Shown here: in pieces, positions 50,983 through 59,361 of the stretch | How the letters are laid out: each line of letters begins with the position of its first letter | Position numbering within the stretch: the stretch's first letter is position 1 | Assembly: GCA_052140165.1 (NCBI GenBank) | Contig: JBKQUM010000161.1 | Span: forward strand, 8,805 to 72,804 | From: Bog-473 sp052140165 | Lineage (GTDB): Bacteria > Actinomycetota > Acidimicrobiia > Acidimicrobiales > RAAP-2 | DNA: 64,000 nucleotides | Direction: 5' to 3' | Made by a program: the position numbers and the translations under genes | Notes under the pieces: model-generated | Databases searched by the model: none | The model's input: only the letters and a program-made list of their open reading frames with translations | What the model was told of the DNA's origin: nothing

Positions 50983-51915
50983 TCAGGGCACGAGCACGAT
51001 CTTTCCCCTGGTGTGGCGGTGCTCGAGCTCCTCGAAGGCATCGGCCACCCGGTCGAGGGGGTAGGTCGCCGCGATGGGGATCTCGACGTCCCCGGAGGCC
51101 ACCAGATCCGCCATTTCGGTGAGCACCTCCGGAGTCGACGCGGTGCCGCTGCCATCGGACTTGACCCCGAGCTCCTGCGCCTTCTGGAACGAGGTGATCG
51201 TCTCGATACGGTCATGGGAGATGCCGAGGTCGACCGCGAGCTGCACGTACTCGGGCCCGAACAGGTCGATGAAGGCATCGATCCCGTCGCCGGCTGCCTG
51301 GCGCAGGCGATCGGCCAGGCCCACGCCGTAGGTCACGGGGACGGCTCCATGAGCCCGGAGCCACTCGGCGTTGGCCGCGGACGCGATCCCGAGGACGTGG
51401 GCGCGCCGCACCCCCAGCAGCTGCACCACGACGGTCCCGACGCCACCCGCTGCCGCAGAGACGGCAACCGTGTCGCCCTCCTTCGCATCGACGGCGCGGA
51501 CCGCGGCATAGGCGGTGCACCCGACCACGTAGAGAGACCCCGCTGCCTCCCAGCTGAGCGCAGGAGGCTTGTGGATCAGCTGGGACGCCGGGACGGCGAC
51601 ATGGGTCGCGTGGCTCGAACGGCTCCACGAGAAGCCCAGGACCGCGTCCCCGACGCCGAACCCGTCGACCCCGTCGCCGACGGCGGTCACGAGTCCGGCC
51701 AGATCGCTGCCCTCGCCCGACGGGAAGGTGGCGGGAAAGCGGGCGTCCAACGCACCGCTCCGGATGGCCGCCTCCCCGGGATTGATGGCCGCCGCCTTGA
51801 CGGCCACCACGACCTCACCCCGGGCAGGGACCGGCATCGGGATGTCCGTGACATAGAGGACGTCCCGACCCCCGTACCGGTCGAAGCGCACCGCCCGTGC
51901 GCCGGTATCGCTCAT
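50983..51915 (-). CDS. NADP-dependent quinone oxidoreductase/zinc-less MDR family
   Basis: A 310-residue medium-chain reductase. N-terminal GroES-like domain (PVPARGEVVVAVKAAAINPGE), then the cofactor motif AAAGGVGTVVVQLLG (about residues 150-164) and the closing HRHTRGKIVLVP typical of this branch. Zinc-ligand cysteines are absent. It reduces quinones or alpha,beta-unsaturated carbonyls with NADPH. RBS GGGAGG is about 7 bases before the ATG. Confidence 0.87.
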   Translation of the reverse strand: MSDTGARAVRFDRYGGRDVLYVTDIPMPVPARGEVVVAVKAAAINPGEAAIRSGALDARFPATFPSGEGSDLAGLVTAVGDGVDGFGVGDAVLGFSWSRSSHATHVAVPASQLIHKPPALSWEAAGSLYVVGCTAYAAVRAVDAKEGDTVAVSAAAGGVGTVVVQLLGVRRAHVLGIASAANAEWLRAHGAVPVTYGVGLADRLRQAAGDGIDAFIDLFGPEYVQLAVDLGISHDRIETITSFQKAQELGVKSDGSGTASTPEVLTEMADLVASGDVEIPIAATYPLDRVADAFEELEHRHTRGKIVLVP

Positions 51916-51993
51916 GCTGCATCCTCCCTGGCTGGCTGGTCCTCGCTCCGGTTGACGCTACCGGGCGTCGCCCGGGCACCGTTCGGGCCGGGG

Positions 51994-52356
51994 CTACCAG
52001 GCGTCCAGGGTCTGCGAGTGGAAGTCGATGATGGCCAGGAGGTCCCCCAGGCGGCCGATGACCGCCTCGACGTCGGCGTCGGGGCCCGTGATGGTCCGCT
52101 GCGCGGTGACCGCGACCTCGGTGCACGTGTGCAGCATGAGGGTCACGCGTCCCCCGACCTCCGGGTCCGGGCAGGGGTTCGCCCCGACCCACACCGCCGC
52201 TTCCCTGGTGGCCGCCTCGAGCTCGTCCGCCGCCGCCAGCATCGTGACCTCGTTCACGCTGAGGGACGCGGAGAACCGGCTCTCGGCGTTCGTCACGCGT
52301 CGCAGGGCCTTGGTCGCCCTGATCAGCCAGTGCTGTGCGGTGGGTTCTCTGTCCAT
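51994..52356 (-). CDS. Hypothetical helical protein
   Basis: A 120-residue, mainly helical soluble protein without recognisable motif. The N-terminal helix (WLIRATKALRRVTNAESRF) and a central Glu/Ala-rich helix (LAAADELEAATREAAVWV) suggest a small bundle. No signal peptide or membrane segment. ATG 52356 is the first with this composition; the longer frame upstream is Cys-rich and looks non-coding. Confidence 0.45.
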   Translation of the reverse strand: MDREPTAQHWLIRATKALRRVTNAESRFSASLSVNEVTMLAAADELEAATREAAVWVGANPCPDPEVGGRVTLMLHTCTEVAVTAQRTITGPDADVEAVIGRLGDLLAIIDFHSQTLDAW

Positions 52357-52758
52357 GGTCGTTGTCGGACCGGTCCGGCAGTCAGCAGATGGGCCGGGTC
52401 CCGCCCTACAGCGATTCTGGCGAGAGCATCCGGTCCCCCATAGAGCCATTCGGACCCTCGGCGGCACAACCTCCTGACAACAAACGGCATCGAGCCCGGT
52501 GCACGGGAAGGTCACCGGGTGCAGGGCCGGCGCCCGCGACCGGAAGATCTCACTTCAGATTCGGGAGCACCTGTCCGATACCCCAGGGCACGGGAGCCCA
52601 GCGGGACGACCTGGGTCCCGGACGACGGGGGGAAACATGTCGCCAGTGACACTGCACGCGGACGATGTCAGGTTGCACCACGCCGACCCGGACCGCTCCG
52701 AGCTCTCGGTCGGTTCTGATCGCCCATGGTCACATCGATCAACCAGAAAGGCGGGTCA
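52357..52758. other. Intergenic region, no convincing gene
   Basis: About 400 bases between a minus-strand and a plus-strand gene. A 58-codon plus-strand frame starts at 52637 after a GGGGGGAAA purine tract, but it overlaps the next gene out of frame and has no family pattern. I see no strong hairpin or operator. Confidence 0.5.
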
Positions 52759-52992
52759 ATGGTTATCCTTCCTCGCATCGCAAGGTCTCTCCATCATCCG
52801 GCACTGGCGGTGATGCTGGGAGTCGTTCTCGTTGCCATCGCCATCTTCGGCCTGGCCAGCGGCGACATCCCGAGACTCTGGGCGACCGTCATCCTGGTCG
52901 TGGGCGGGCTCAACATACTGAGAGCCATTCCGCATCCGGACCGCCGATCCTCCGCCCCGGCGGCGGCCGCCAGCACGTCCGCGGCCGGCTGA
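52759..52992 (+). CDS. Small two-helix membrane protein
   Basis: A 77-residue protein with two hydrophobic helices (ALAVMLGVVLVAIAIFGLA and LWATVILVVGGLNIL) and a short Ala/Ser-rich tail. No family recognised. ATG 52759 has AAAGGCGGG upstream; an in-frame ATG at 52726 has no ribosome site. Confidence 0.5.
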   Translation: MVILPRIARSLHHPALAVMLGVVLVAIAIFGLASGDIPRLWATVILVVGGLNILRAIPHPDRRSSAPAAAASTSAAG

Positions 52993-53045
52993 GGGCAGGG
53001 TCAGGGACGCAACGCCGTCGCCTTCTGCTGCGGCACCGAGGCGGG

Positions 53046-54014
53046 TCAGGGGACGAGCAGCACGCGTCCGAAGGCCCGGCGGCTCTCGATGTAGGCGTGG
53101 GCGCCCGCCGCGTCCGAGAGCGGGAAGGTGCGGTCGATGACCACCTTGAGCTCGCCCCTCGCGATGGCGTCGAGGTGCCCGGCGATCATGGCGTGGGGGC
53201 GGGGTGAGAGCACCAGCTCGGCCCCCAGGAAGTAGCCCGACAGCGTCTGGTTGTTGGGTCGCATGGTCGAGATGTCGGCGTGCTCGGCGGGCGCCCTCCC
53301 GGCGTCGCCCACCGTCACGCAGCGGCCCCGGTAGGCCAGCACGTCGATACTCCCCTGCAGGGTCACGCCCCCCACCGAGTCCACCACGACGTCGACACCG
53401 CGCCCGTCGGTGAGCCGGCGCGCCTCGGCGACGAAGTCGTGGGTGCGGTAGTTGATGCCCTCGTCGAGGCCCAGCTCCCGCAGACGCTCCAACCGGTCGT
53501 CGCTCGAGGCCGTGGCGAGGACGCGGGCGCCGGCCCGCTTCGCCATCTGGATCGCCGCGATGCCCACCCCTCCGGCGCCGGCGTGGACGAGCGCCGTCTC
53601 GCCGGCCTGCAGCCGGCCGAACTCGAAGAGGCAGTCGTCCGCCGTGCCGAAGGGCACCGGCACGCACGCCGCCTCGTCCGTCGAGACCCCCTCGGGGATC
53701 TTCCAGGCGAACGCCTCGGGCGCCACCCTGCGCTCGGCGTGCGACCCGTCGACTCCGACGGTCACCGCGCGGTCCCCGACCGCGAACCCACGCACGTCGG
53801 CACCGACCTCGGCCACCGTGCCGGCGCACTGGTAGCCCACGATGTGCGGCAGCGGGCCCAGCGCCCCGCCCAGCCGGTTCAGCGTGTCACCCCCCTCGAT
53901 ACTGACCGCCTCCACGTCGATCAGGATGTCGCCCGGGCCGGGCAGGGGGTCGGGCACGTCCTCGTAGCGGAAGACGTCGGGTGCCCCGGTCTCGTAGTAC
54001 ACGGCTGCCTTCAT
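53046..54014 (-). CDS. Zinc-binding-dehydrogenase-like NADPH:quinone reductase
   Basis: A 322-residue MDR enzyme. The GroES-like N-terminus (MKAAVYYETGAPDVFRYED), GYQCAGTVAEVGADVRGF, cofactor motif GAGGVGIAAIQMAKRAG (about residues 147-163) and C-terminal RRAFGRVLLVP are typical of quinone oxidoreductases. The ATG overlaps the monooxygenase stop by 4 bases. It may act on the enone or ketone made by the monooxygenase next to it. Confidence 0.87.
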   Translation of the reverse strand: MKAAVYYETGAPDVFRYEDVPDPLPGPGDILIDVEAVSIEGGDTLNRLGGALGPLPHIVGYQCAGTVAEVGADVRGFAVGDRAVTVGVDGSHAERRVAPEAFAWKIPEGVSTDEAACVPVPFGTADDCLFEFGRLQAGETALVHAGAGGVGIAAIQMAKRAGARVLATASSDDRLERLRELGLDEGINYRTHDFVAEARRLTDGRGVDVVVDSVGGVTLQGSIDVLAYRGRCVTVGDAGRAPAEHADISTMRPNNQTLSGYFLGAELVLSPRPHAMIAGHLDAIARGELKVVIDRTFPLSDAAGAHAYIESRRAFGRVLLVP

Positions 54015-55501
54015 GAACGGACATACTCCCGCATCCGGAAGCGGCGCGTCTTCTCGGTGTACCACCGGGACGTCTGGGGCAGCTGGGTGGCGATCCTCCC
54101 GTTGGCGTTCTTGAAGTAGCTCTGGCAGCCGTCACTCCACACGGTGCCGGCCAGGGCCTCGGCCAGCTCCTCGTTGTAGGCGTCCATGACCTCGCGGCGG
54201 ACGTCGACGGCGCGCACGCGGCGGCGGCGCATGGCGCGCAGCGCGCCCAGGACGTAGGTGGCCTGCGCCTCGAGGATCACGATGATGGAGTTGCCGCCCT
54301 GGTTCGTGTTCGGACCGTAGAGCATGAAGAAGTTGGGGTACCCCGACACCGTGAGGCCCATGTAGGCGTGGGCCACCTCGGCCCAGTCGTCGTGCAGGCT
54401 CCGGCCACCGATGCCCACCACGTCGATCCCCTCGAGGTACTCCGTGGCCTTGAAGCCCGTGGCCAGCACGATGGCGTCCACCGGCCGCTCCCGCCCGTCG
54501 TCGGTGACGATGGCACCCGGGGTGACGCGCTCGATCCCCTCGGTGACCAGTTCGACGTCGTCGCGCACGAGCGCCTTGTAGAAGTCGCTGCAGACCAGCG
54601 TGCGCTTGCACCCGAACGGGTAGTCCGGCGTGAGCTTGGCCCGCAGCTCGGGGTCGGCGATCCGGTGGTCGATGTGGCTGAGGGCCAGCGCCTCGAGCTG
54701 CTCGGCCACCTCGTCCCCGTGGCGGAAGGCGATCGTGTTCTCGAAGGCCCAGTAGATGTCGCGACGATGGCGCCGCGCCGCGATCGGGTTGCGCGCGAAC
54801 CGGCGCTTCTGCTCCTCGGTGAAAGGCTTGTCCGACCGGGGCAGGATCCACTGGGGTGTGCGCTGGAAGACGGAGACCGCCCCCGCCTCTCGGGCCAGCT
54901 CGGGCACGATCTGCGCCGCGCTGGCGCCCGTCCCGATGACCGCCACCCGGGCACCCGCCAGGTCGTGCCCGTGCTCCCAGCGCGCCGAGTGGAAGCAGGG
55001 GCCGGCGAAGGACCCGAGACCGTCGATCTGAGGGACGAACGGCGAGGTGAAGGTCCCGATGGCGCTCACGAACACGTCGGCGGTGTAGGTGCGGCCCTCG
55101 GCGTCGGTGAGGCGCCAGTGCCGCGCCCCCTCGTCCCAGCGCGCCGCGGTGATGCGCGTGTGCGGGCGGAGGTGGGGGCGGATGCCGAAGCGGTCGGCGC
55201 AGTCCTCGAAGTACTGGAGGATCTCGGGCTGGTTGGCGTAGGTCTTGCTCCAGTCCGGCTTGAGGGCGAAGGAGTACGAGTACAGGTGTGACGGCACGTC
55301 GCACGCCGCGCCGGGGTAGGTGTTGGCCCGCCAGGTGCCGCCCACCCCGTCGGAGGCCTCGAAGAGCACGAAGTCGCGTTGCCCCGACTTGGCCAGCCGG
55401 ATGGCCAGCCCCAGACCGCCCGCGCCCGCCCCCATGATGGCGACCCGCCGGTGCGGTTCCGCCCCGCCGGACTCAGCAGCGCCGGACTTCGGCGCGGTCA
55501 C
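54011..55501 (-). CDS. Flavin-containing monooxygenase, Baeyer-Villiger type
   Basis: A 496-residue FAD- and NADPH-dependent monooxygenase. FAD motif MGAGAGGLGLAIRL (about residues 23-36), the BVMO fingerprint around PCFHSARWEHGHD, NADPH motif AVIGTGASAAQIVPEL and ATGFKATEYL are present. Such enzymes insert oxygen beside a ketone (cyclic ketones, steroids) to give esters or lactones. Length is slightly short of the 530-residue mean. Overlaps its neighbours by 4 bases on both sides. Confidence 0.88.
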   Translation of the reverse strand: MTAPKSGAAESGGAEPHRRVAIMGAGAGGLGLAIRLAKSGQRDFVLFEASDGVGGTWRANTYPGAACDVPSHLYSYSFALKPDWSKTYANQPEILQYFEDCADRFGIRPHLRPHTRITAARWDEGARHWRLTDAEGRTYTADVFVSAIGTFTSPFVPQIDGLGSFAGPCFHSARWEHGHDLAGARVAVIGTGASAAQIVPELAREAGAVSVFQRTPQWILPRSDKPFTEEQKRRFARNPIAARRHRRDIYWAFENTIAFRHGDEVAEQLEALALSHIDHRIADPELRAKLTPDYPFGCKRTLVCSDFYKALVRDDVELVTEGIERVTPGAIVTDDGRERPVDAIVLATGFKATEYLEGIDVVGIGGRSLHDDWAEVAHAYMGLTVSGYPNFFMLYGPNTNQGGNSIIVILEAQATYVLGALRAMRRRRVRAVDVRREVMDAYNEELAEALAGTVWSDGCQSYFKNANGRIATQLPQTSRWYTEKTRRFRMREYVRS

Positions 55502-55959
55502 CCGTCACCCTCCGCCAGCGTGGCGAGGTTGCGCCGGGCGACGTCGTCCATGAGCTCCACCCGCACGCCGTTGGGGTCGCGCACGACAGCGAGGCGGACC
55601 GGCCCGACCGCGGCCACGGTCGGCTCTCCCCCGACGCCGAGCGTCGCCAGGCGCGGCAGGACCGTGTCGAGGTCGGCGTGGAGCGACAGCAGCATGAATC
55701 CCTCCGCCGGCCCGGGCACCTCACCACCGGGCGCAGCCGTGTCGTCCCGCGCCACGAGCTCGACGATCCCGCTCTCCGGGGATGCCGCCTCCCCGAGGAA
55801 CACCGAGCGCAGCGTGGTGGACTCCCCACCGAAGAGCGTGGGCCACGGCCCCTCGAACGTGCCGTCCATGACGACCTCGAAGCCGAGGCCGTCGCGCCAG
55901 AACACGAGGCTGGCCTCGACGTCACGCGTCGCGATCGCAGAGTGGTGCAGCTTCGCCAC
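55498..55959 (-). CDS. VOC (glyoxalase/bleomycin-resistance/dioxygenase) superfamily protein
   Basis: A 153-residue vicinal-oxygen-chelate protein with two beta-alpha-beta-beta-beta modules. The metal ligand His is in KLHHSAIAT and the terminal Glu in DPNGVRVELMD. It may isomerise, epimerise or cleave a small substrate. GTG 55959 is preceded by GGAGG at 6 bases. First gene of the VOC, monooxygenase, quinone reductase operon, all joined by 4-base overlaps. Confidence 0.83.
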   Translation of the reverse strand: MAKLHHSAIATRDVEASLVFWRDGLGFEVVMDGTFEGPWPTLFGGESTTLRSVFLGEAASPESGIVELVARDDTAAPGGEVPGPAEGFMLLSLHADLDTVLPRLATLGVGGEPTVAAVGPVRLAVVRDPNGVRVELMDDVARRNLATLAEGDG

Positions 55960-56047
55960 GGGGGGCCTCCCAGAAGACGATGGGGCCACGAGTCTGCCAC
56001 CGCGCGCCGGGTACGGTCTGGCCCTGGGCGGATCCGAAGGGAGGCAC

Positions 56048-56818
56048 ATGGAGGACGGGGCACAGCCGCTGGCCGTGGTCGTCGGGGGCGGCTCGGGCAT
56101 CGGCGCCGCGCTGGCCGACGCGCTGCGCGCCCAGGGCACCACGACCGTGACCTGGGACATCGCAGGCACCCGCGACGTCACCTGCGACGTCGGCGAGCCC
56201 GACGAGATCGACGAGGCCGTCGGCCTGACCCGCATGCGCTGGGGCGTCCCGGCCTCCGTCACGGTGACCGCGGGCGTCGGCCACGCCGGGATGCTGGTCG
56301 ACGCCGCCCCGGCCGACTTCGACCGGATCATGCGGGTGAACGCCCGCGGGCCCTGGCTCTGCATGCGGGCCTGGGTCGGTGCCATGCGCGACGAGGGCGT
56401 GGCCGGCTCGTTCGTCGCCGTCTCGAGCGTGAGCGCGCGGTTGGTGGACCGCAACATGGGCCTCTACTGCGCGTCAAAGGCGGCGCTGTCCATGCTGGTC
56501 GAGGTCGCCGCGGCCGAATGGGGGCCGATGGGCCTGCGCGTCAACGCCGTGGCACCGGGCGTGACGCGCACACCGATGCTCGGGACATCGGCATCCGTCG
56601 AGACCTCCCCGTGGCTCGCCGGCGTGGCCGACCGCACCGCGCTGGGGCGGCTGGGCGAGGCCGACGACATCGCCCAGGCCATCATCGCCCTCCACTCCAT
56701 GGAGTGGGTCACCGGCCAGGTGCTCGAGTGTGACGGCGGGCTCTCGCTGCGCAGCCCCATCGATTCCTACGGCGAGATGCTGCGGATACGGCCCCGGTCG
56801 CGCGACACGGAGCGCTGA
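56048..56818 (+). CDS. SDR family oxidoreductase
   Basis: A 256-residue classical SDR. VVGGGSGIGAALA (about residues 10-22) replaces the common TGxxxGIG, AVSSVSARL holds the Ser and YCASKAA the Tyr/Lys; VNAVAPGVTRTPM and LECDGGLSL are typical. The DVTCDVGEPDE segment sits at the adenine loop. GAAGGGAGG precedes the ATG by 4 bases. Divergent to the VOC gene with 88 bases between. Confidence 0.87.
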   Translation: MEDGAQPLAVVVGGGSGIGAALADALRAQGTTTVTWDIAGTRDVTCDVGEPDEIDEAVGLTRMRWGVPASVTVTAGVGHAGMLVDAAPADFDRIMRVNARGPWLCMRAWVGAMRDEGVAGSFVAVSSVSARLVDRNMGLYCASKAALSMLVEVAAAEWGPMGLRVNAVAPGVTRTPMLGTSASVETSPWLAGVADRTALGRLGEADDIAQAIIALHSMEWVTGQVLECDGGLSLRSPIDSYGEMLRIRPRSRDTER

Positions 56819-56827
56819 GCGCAGCGC

Positions 56828-57442
56828 TCAGGAGGCGCCCTGCGGCCGCAGCCCGTCGCACACGATGCCGAGCAGATCGCAGGCGGGCGTCAGGTCGGTG
56901 TGCGCGGCCGCCTGGCAGGTGGCGCCGACCAGCGACACCACCGTGGCCGCCGTCACGTCGGGACGCACGGCGCCCACGGACTGCGCCCGCTGCAGCAGCA
57001 CGCCGACGGCGTCGCGGAGCCCGTCCTTCACCTCGGCGGCCGCCAGCTCGAATTCCACGCCGGCGCCCATCACCGCCGCCAAGAGGTCCCGCTTGGCCGC
57101 GCCCTCCTCCACGATGTGCGCCAAGAAGCCGAAGAAGGCGGCGGCCGGGTCCTCGGCGTCGGCCTGCGCCTGCGCGTCGACGGTGAGCGCCGACAGCCGG
57201 TCGAGCAGGATGGCCTCGCAGAGCTTCTCCTTGGTCGGGAAGTGCCGGTACAGCGTCCCCACGCCGACGCCGGCCTTCTCTGCGATCACGTCGACCGGCA
57301 CCTCGATGCCCTCCGTCGCGAAGACCACCTCGGCCGCCTCGAGGATGCGCACCCGGTTGCGCAGCGCGTCGGCCCGCTGCGGGCGCGCGGCGACGGCGCT
57401 CGGCGCGTCGCACCCTCCCGGTAGCTTCGAATTCAGGCCCAC
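56828..57442 (-). CDS. TetR-family transcriptional regulator
   Basis: A 204-residue repressor. The N-terminal helix-turn-helix reads RILEAAEVVFATEG, then VDVIAEKAGVGVGTLYRHFPTKEKL (interrupted here); the ligand-binding domain follows. The divergent gene encodes a DHA2 efflux pump, and an inverted repeat lies inside that gene's promoter, so it most likely represses the pump and itself and is released by a pump substrate. GTG 57442 is preceded by GGAGGAGAG. Confidence 0.88.
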   Translation of the reverse strand: MGLNSKLPGGCDAPSAVAARPQRADALRNRVRILEAAEVVFATEGIEVPVDVIAEKAGVGVGTLYRHFPTKEKLCEAILLDRLSALTVDAQAQADAEDPAAAFFGFLAHIVEEGAAKRDLLAAVMGAGVEFELAAAEVKDGLRDAVGVLLQRAQSVGAVRPDVTAATVVSLVGATCQAAAHTDLTPACDLLGIVCDGLRPQGAS

Positions 57443-57461
57443 GGAAATCTCTCCTCCCCCG

Positions 57462-57491
57462 TTGACAAACGGAGTCTGCGTTCCGTATAGT
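57462..57491 (+). promoter_or_regulatory. Sigma-70 promoter with embedded inverted repeat (TetR operator candidate)
   Basis: TTGACA (57462-57467), an 18-base spacer and TATAGT (57486-57491) form a near-consensus promoter for the efflux pump at 57625. Between them ACGGA (57469-57473) and TCCGT (57482-57486) make an inverted repeat with an 8-base spacer, where a bound TetR dimer would block RNA polymerase. Confidence 0.6.
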
Positions 57492-57624
57492 GTACCTGGA
57501 ACCAATACTCCGATTCCGATTCTAGGCCATCCGGGCTGCCGAAACCAGACCTCTCCCAGGTGAGGGTGGCGGCGGGAGGCCAGGGCGATCGGGTTCGGTC
57601 CCCCTTCCAGGAGACGGAGACGCC

Positions 57625-59130
57625 ATGACCTCGACCCTCGACACCCCGGGCCAGACCACCGGAACAGGGCCCGACCTCGACCCCAAGCGCTTCCGGGCGC
57701 TGGCGATCATCGCGGTGGCCCAGCTCATGGTGGTGCTCGACGCCTCGGTGGTGATCATCGCCCTGCCGTCGGCCCAGAGGGCCCTGCACATCTCGGCCGC
57801 CAACCGGCAGTGGATGCTGACCGCCTACACGCTCTCGTTCGCCGGGCTCCTCCTGTTGGGCGGGCGCATCGCGGACTACTTCGGCCGCAAGCGCATGTTC
57901 GTCATCAGCCTGATCGGCTTCGCCGGTGCCTCCGCGTTGGGGGGCCTGGCCCAGAACTCCGCCATGCTCTTCGGCGCCCGCGCTCTCCAAGGTGCCTTCG
58001 CCGCCGTCATGGCCCCCGCTGCCCTCTCGCTGCTCACGGTCGCCTTCACCGAGCCCAAGGAGCGGGCCCGGGCCTTCGCCGTCTACGGCGGCATCGCCGG
58101 CGCCGGCGCCGCCATCGGCCTCATCCTCGGCGGCGTGCTGACCGAGTTCGCGTCCTGGCGCTGGACCCTGCTGATCAACGTGCCCATCGCCATCGTCGCC
58201 GCGGTCGCCGCCTTCCGCTACGTCTCGGAGAGCAGGGCCTCGGCCAACCACGGGTACGACCTTCCCGGCGCGGTGACCGTCACCGGCGGCCTGCTGGCGC
58301 TCGTCTACGGGTTCACCAAGGCGGGCACCGACGGCTGGACCTCGTCGACCACGCTCATGCTGTTCGGCGCCGCGGCCGTGCTGCTGGTTTCCTTCGTCCT
58401 CGTCGAGCAGCGCGCTCACCACCCGTTGCTGCCCCTGCGCATCGTGCTCGACCGCAACCGGGGCGGCTCGTTCCTCGCCTCGCTCCTGGTCGGGACGGCG
58501 ATCCTCGGCACCTTCCTCTCGCTGACCTACTACTTCCAGGGCGTGCTGCACTACTCGGCGCTCAAGTCCGGCTTCGCCTTCGTGCCGTTCTCGCTCGGCA
58601 TCATCACGGGTGCCACCGCCGCCAGCCGGCTGCTCCCCCGCTTCGGGCCGCGGGCACTCCTGACGTTCGGTCTCCTGATGGCCACGGGCGGGCTCTTCCT
58701 CTTCAGCACCCTGGACGTGCACTCGACCTATGTGAGCACCGTGCTCCCGGCCGAGGTCATCGTGAGCCTGGGCATGGGCCTGTCGTTCGTGGCCATGAGC
58801 AGCACGGCCCTGTTGGGCGTGAGCCAAGAGGACGCGGGGGTGGCCAGCGCGCTGGTGAACTCGACGCAGCAGACCGGGGGCTCCCTGGGTGCCGCGCTCA
58901 TCAACACCATCGCCACCAGTGCCACCGTCTCCTACGTGGTGGCGCACGGCCACTCGCCCGAGGCGCTGACCGCCGGGGCCATCCACGGCTACACGACCGC
59001 CTTCACCTTCAGCGCCATCGTGCTGGCGACGGCCGCGGCCGCGGCCTTCGGCCTCATCCGGCGGGCGCGGCCGTCGACCGACGAGGCCGTGGCCGAGGGC
59101 GAGCCGGTCCTGGCGCTGGCCGGCATCTGA
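57625..59130 (+). CDS. MFS transporter, DHA2 (EmrB/QacA, 14-helix) family
   Basis: A 501-residue drug:H+ antiporter-like protein with about 14 helices. MVVLDASVVIIALPSAQRAL is motif D1, GGRIADYFGRKRMFVISL is motif A and VYGGIAGAGAAIGLILGG is motif C. GGAGACGGAG precedes the ATG. It is the probable target of the TetR repressor encoded divergently, so it should be induced by one of its own substrates. Confidence 0.9.
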   Translation: MTSTLDTPGQTTGTGPDLDPKRFRALAIIAVAQLMVVLDASVVIIALPSAQRALHISAANRQWMLTAYTLSFAGLLLLGGRIADYFGRKRMFVISLIGFAGASALGGLAQNSAMLFGARALQGAFAAVMAPAALSLLTVAFTEPKERARAFAVYGGIAGAGAAIGLILGGVLTEFASWRWTLLINVPIAIVAAVAAFRYVSESRASANHGYDLPGAVTVTGGLLALVYGFTKAGTDGWTSSTTLMLFGAAAVLLVSFVLVEQRAHHPLLPLRIVLDRNRGGSFLASLLVGTAILGTFLSLTYYFQGVLHYSALKSGFAFVPFSLGIITGATAASRLLPRFGPRALLTFGLLMATGGLFLFSTLDVHSTYVSTVLPAEVIVSLGMGLSFVAMSSTALLGVSQEDAGVASALVNSTQQTGGSLGAALINTIATSATVSYVVAHGHSPEALTAGAIHGYTTAFTFSAIVLATAAAAAFGLIRRARPSTDEAVAEGEPVLALAGI

Positions 59131-59166
59131 GCGTGACGGCCGCGCCGGGCCCGCCCGTGGGGCCGG

Positions 59167-59361
59167 CTACTCGCTGACGATCTCTATCGCGTACTCGGGG
59201 CAGTTGGCCACGGCCAGACGGGCCTTCTCCTCGAGCTCGGGTGGCACCTCGTCGACGATGACCGAGGCCAGCCCGTAGTCGTCGACGTCGAAGATCTCGG
59301 GAGCCAGCCCGTAGCAGCGGGCGTGGCCCTGGCACTTGTCGGGATCGACGCGGAGCTTCAT
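59167..59361 (-). CDS. P450-type [3Fe-4S] ferredoxin
   Basis: A 64-residue electron carrier. Cys ligands appear in KCQGHARCY (CxGHxxC type, where the second Cys of a 4Fe cluster is replaced) and in ANCPEYA, the CxxxxxC...CP arrangement of single [3Fe-4S] ferredoxins that serve P450s in actinobacteria. The ATG overlaps the P450 stop by 4 bases, so it is very likely the direct electron donor to that enzyme. Confidence 0.9.
   Translation of the reverse strand: MKLRVDPDKCQGHARCYGLAPEIFDVDDYGLASVIVDEVPPELEEKARLAVANCPEYAIEIVSE

Noticed and set aside
52637..52813. 58-codon ORF after a purine-rich site
   Set aside because: It overlaps a better membrane-protein ORF out of frame and has no recognisable pattern.
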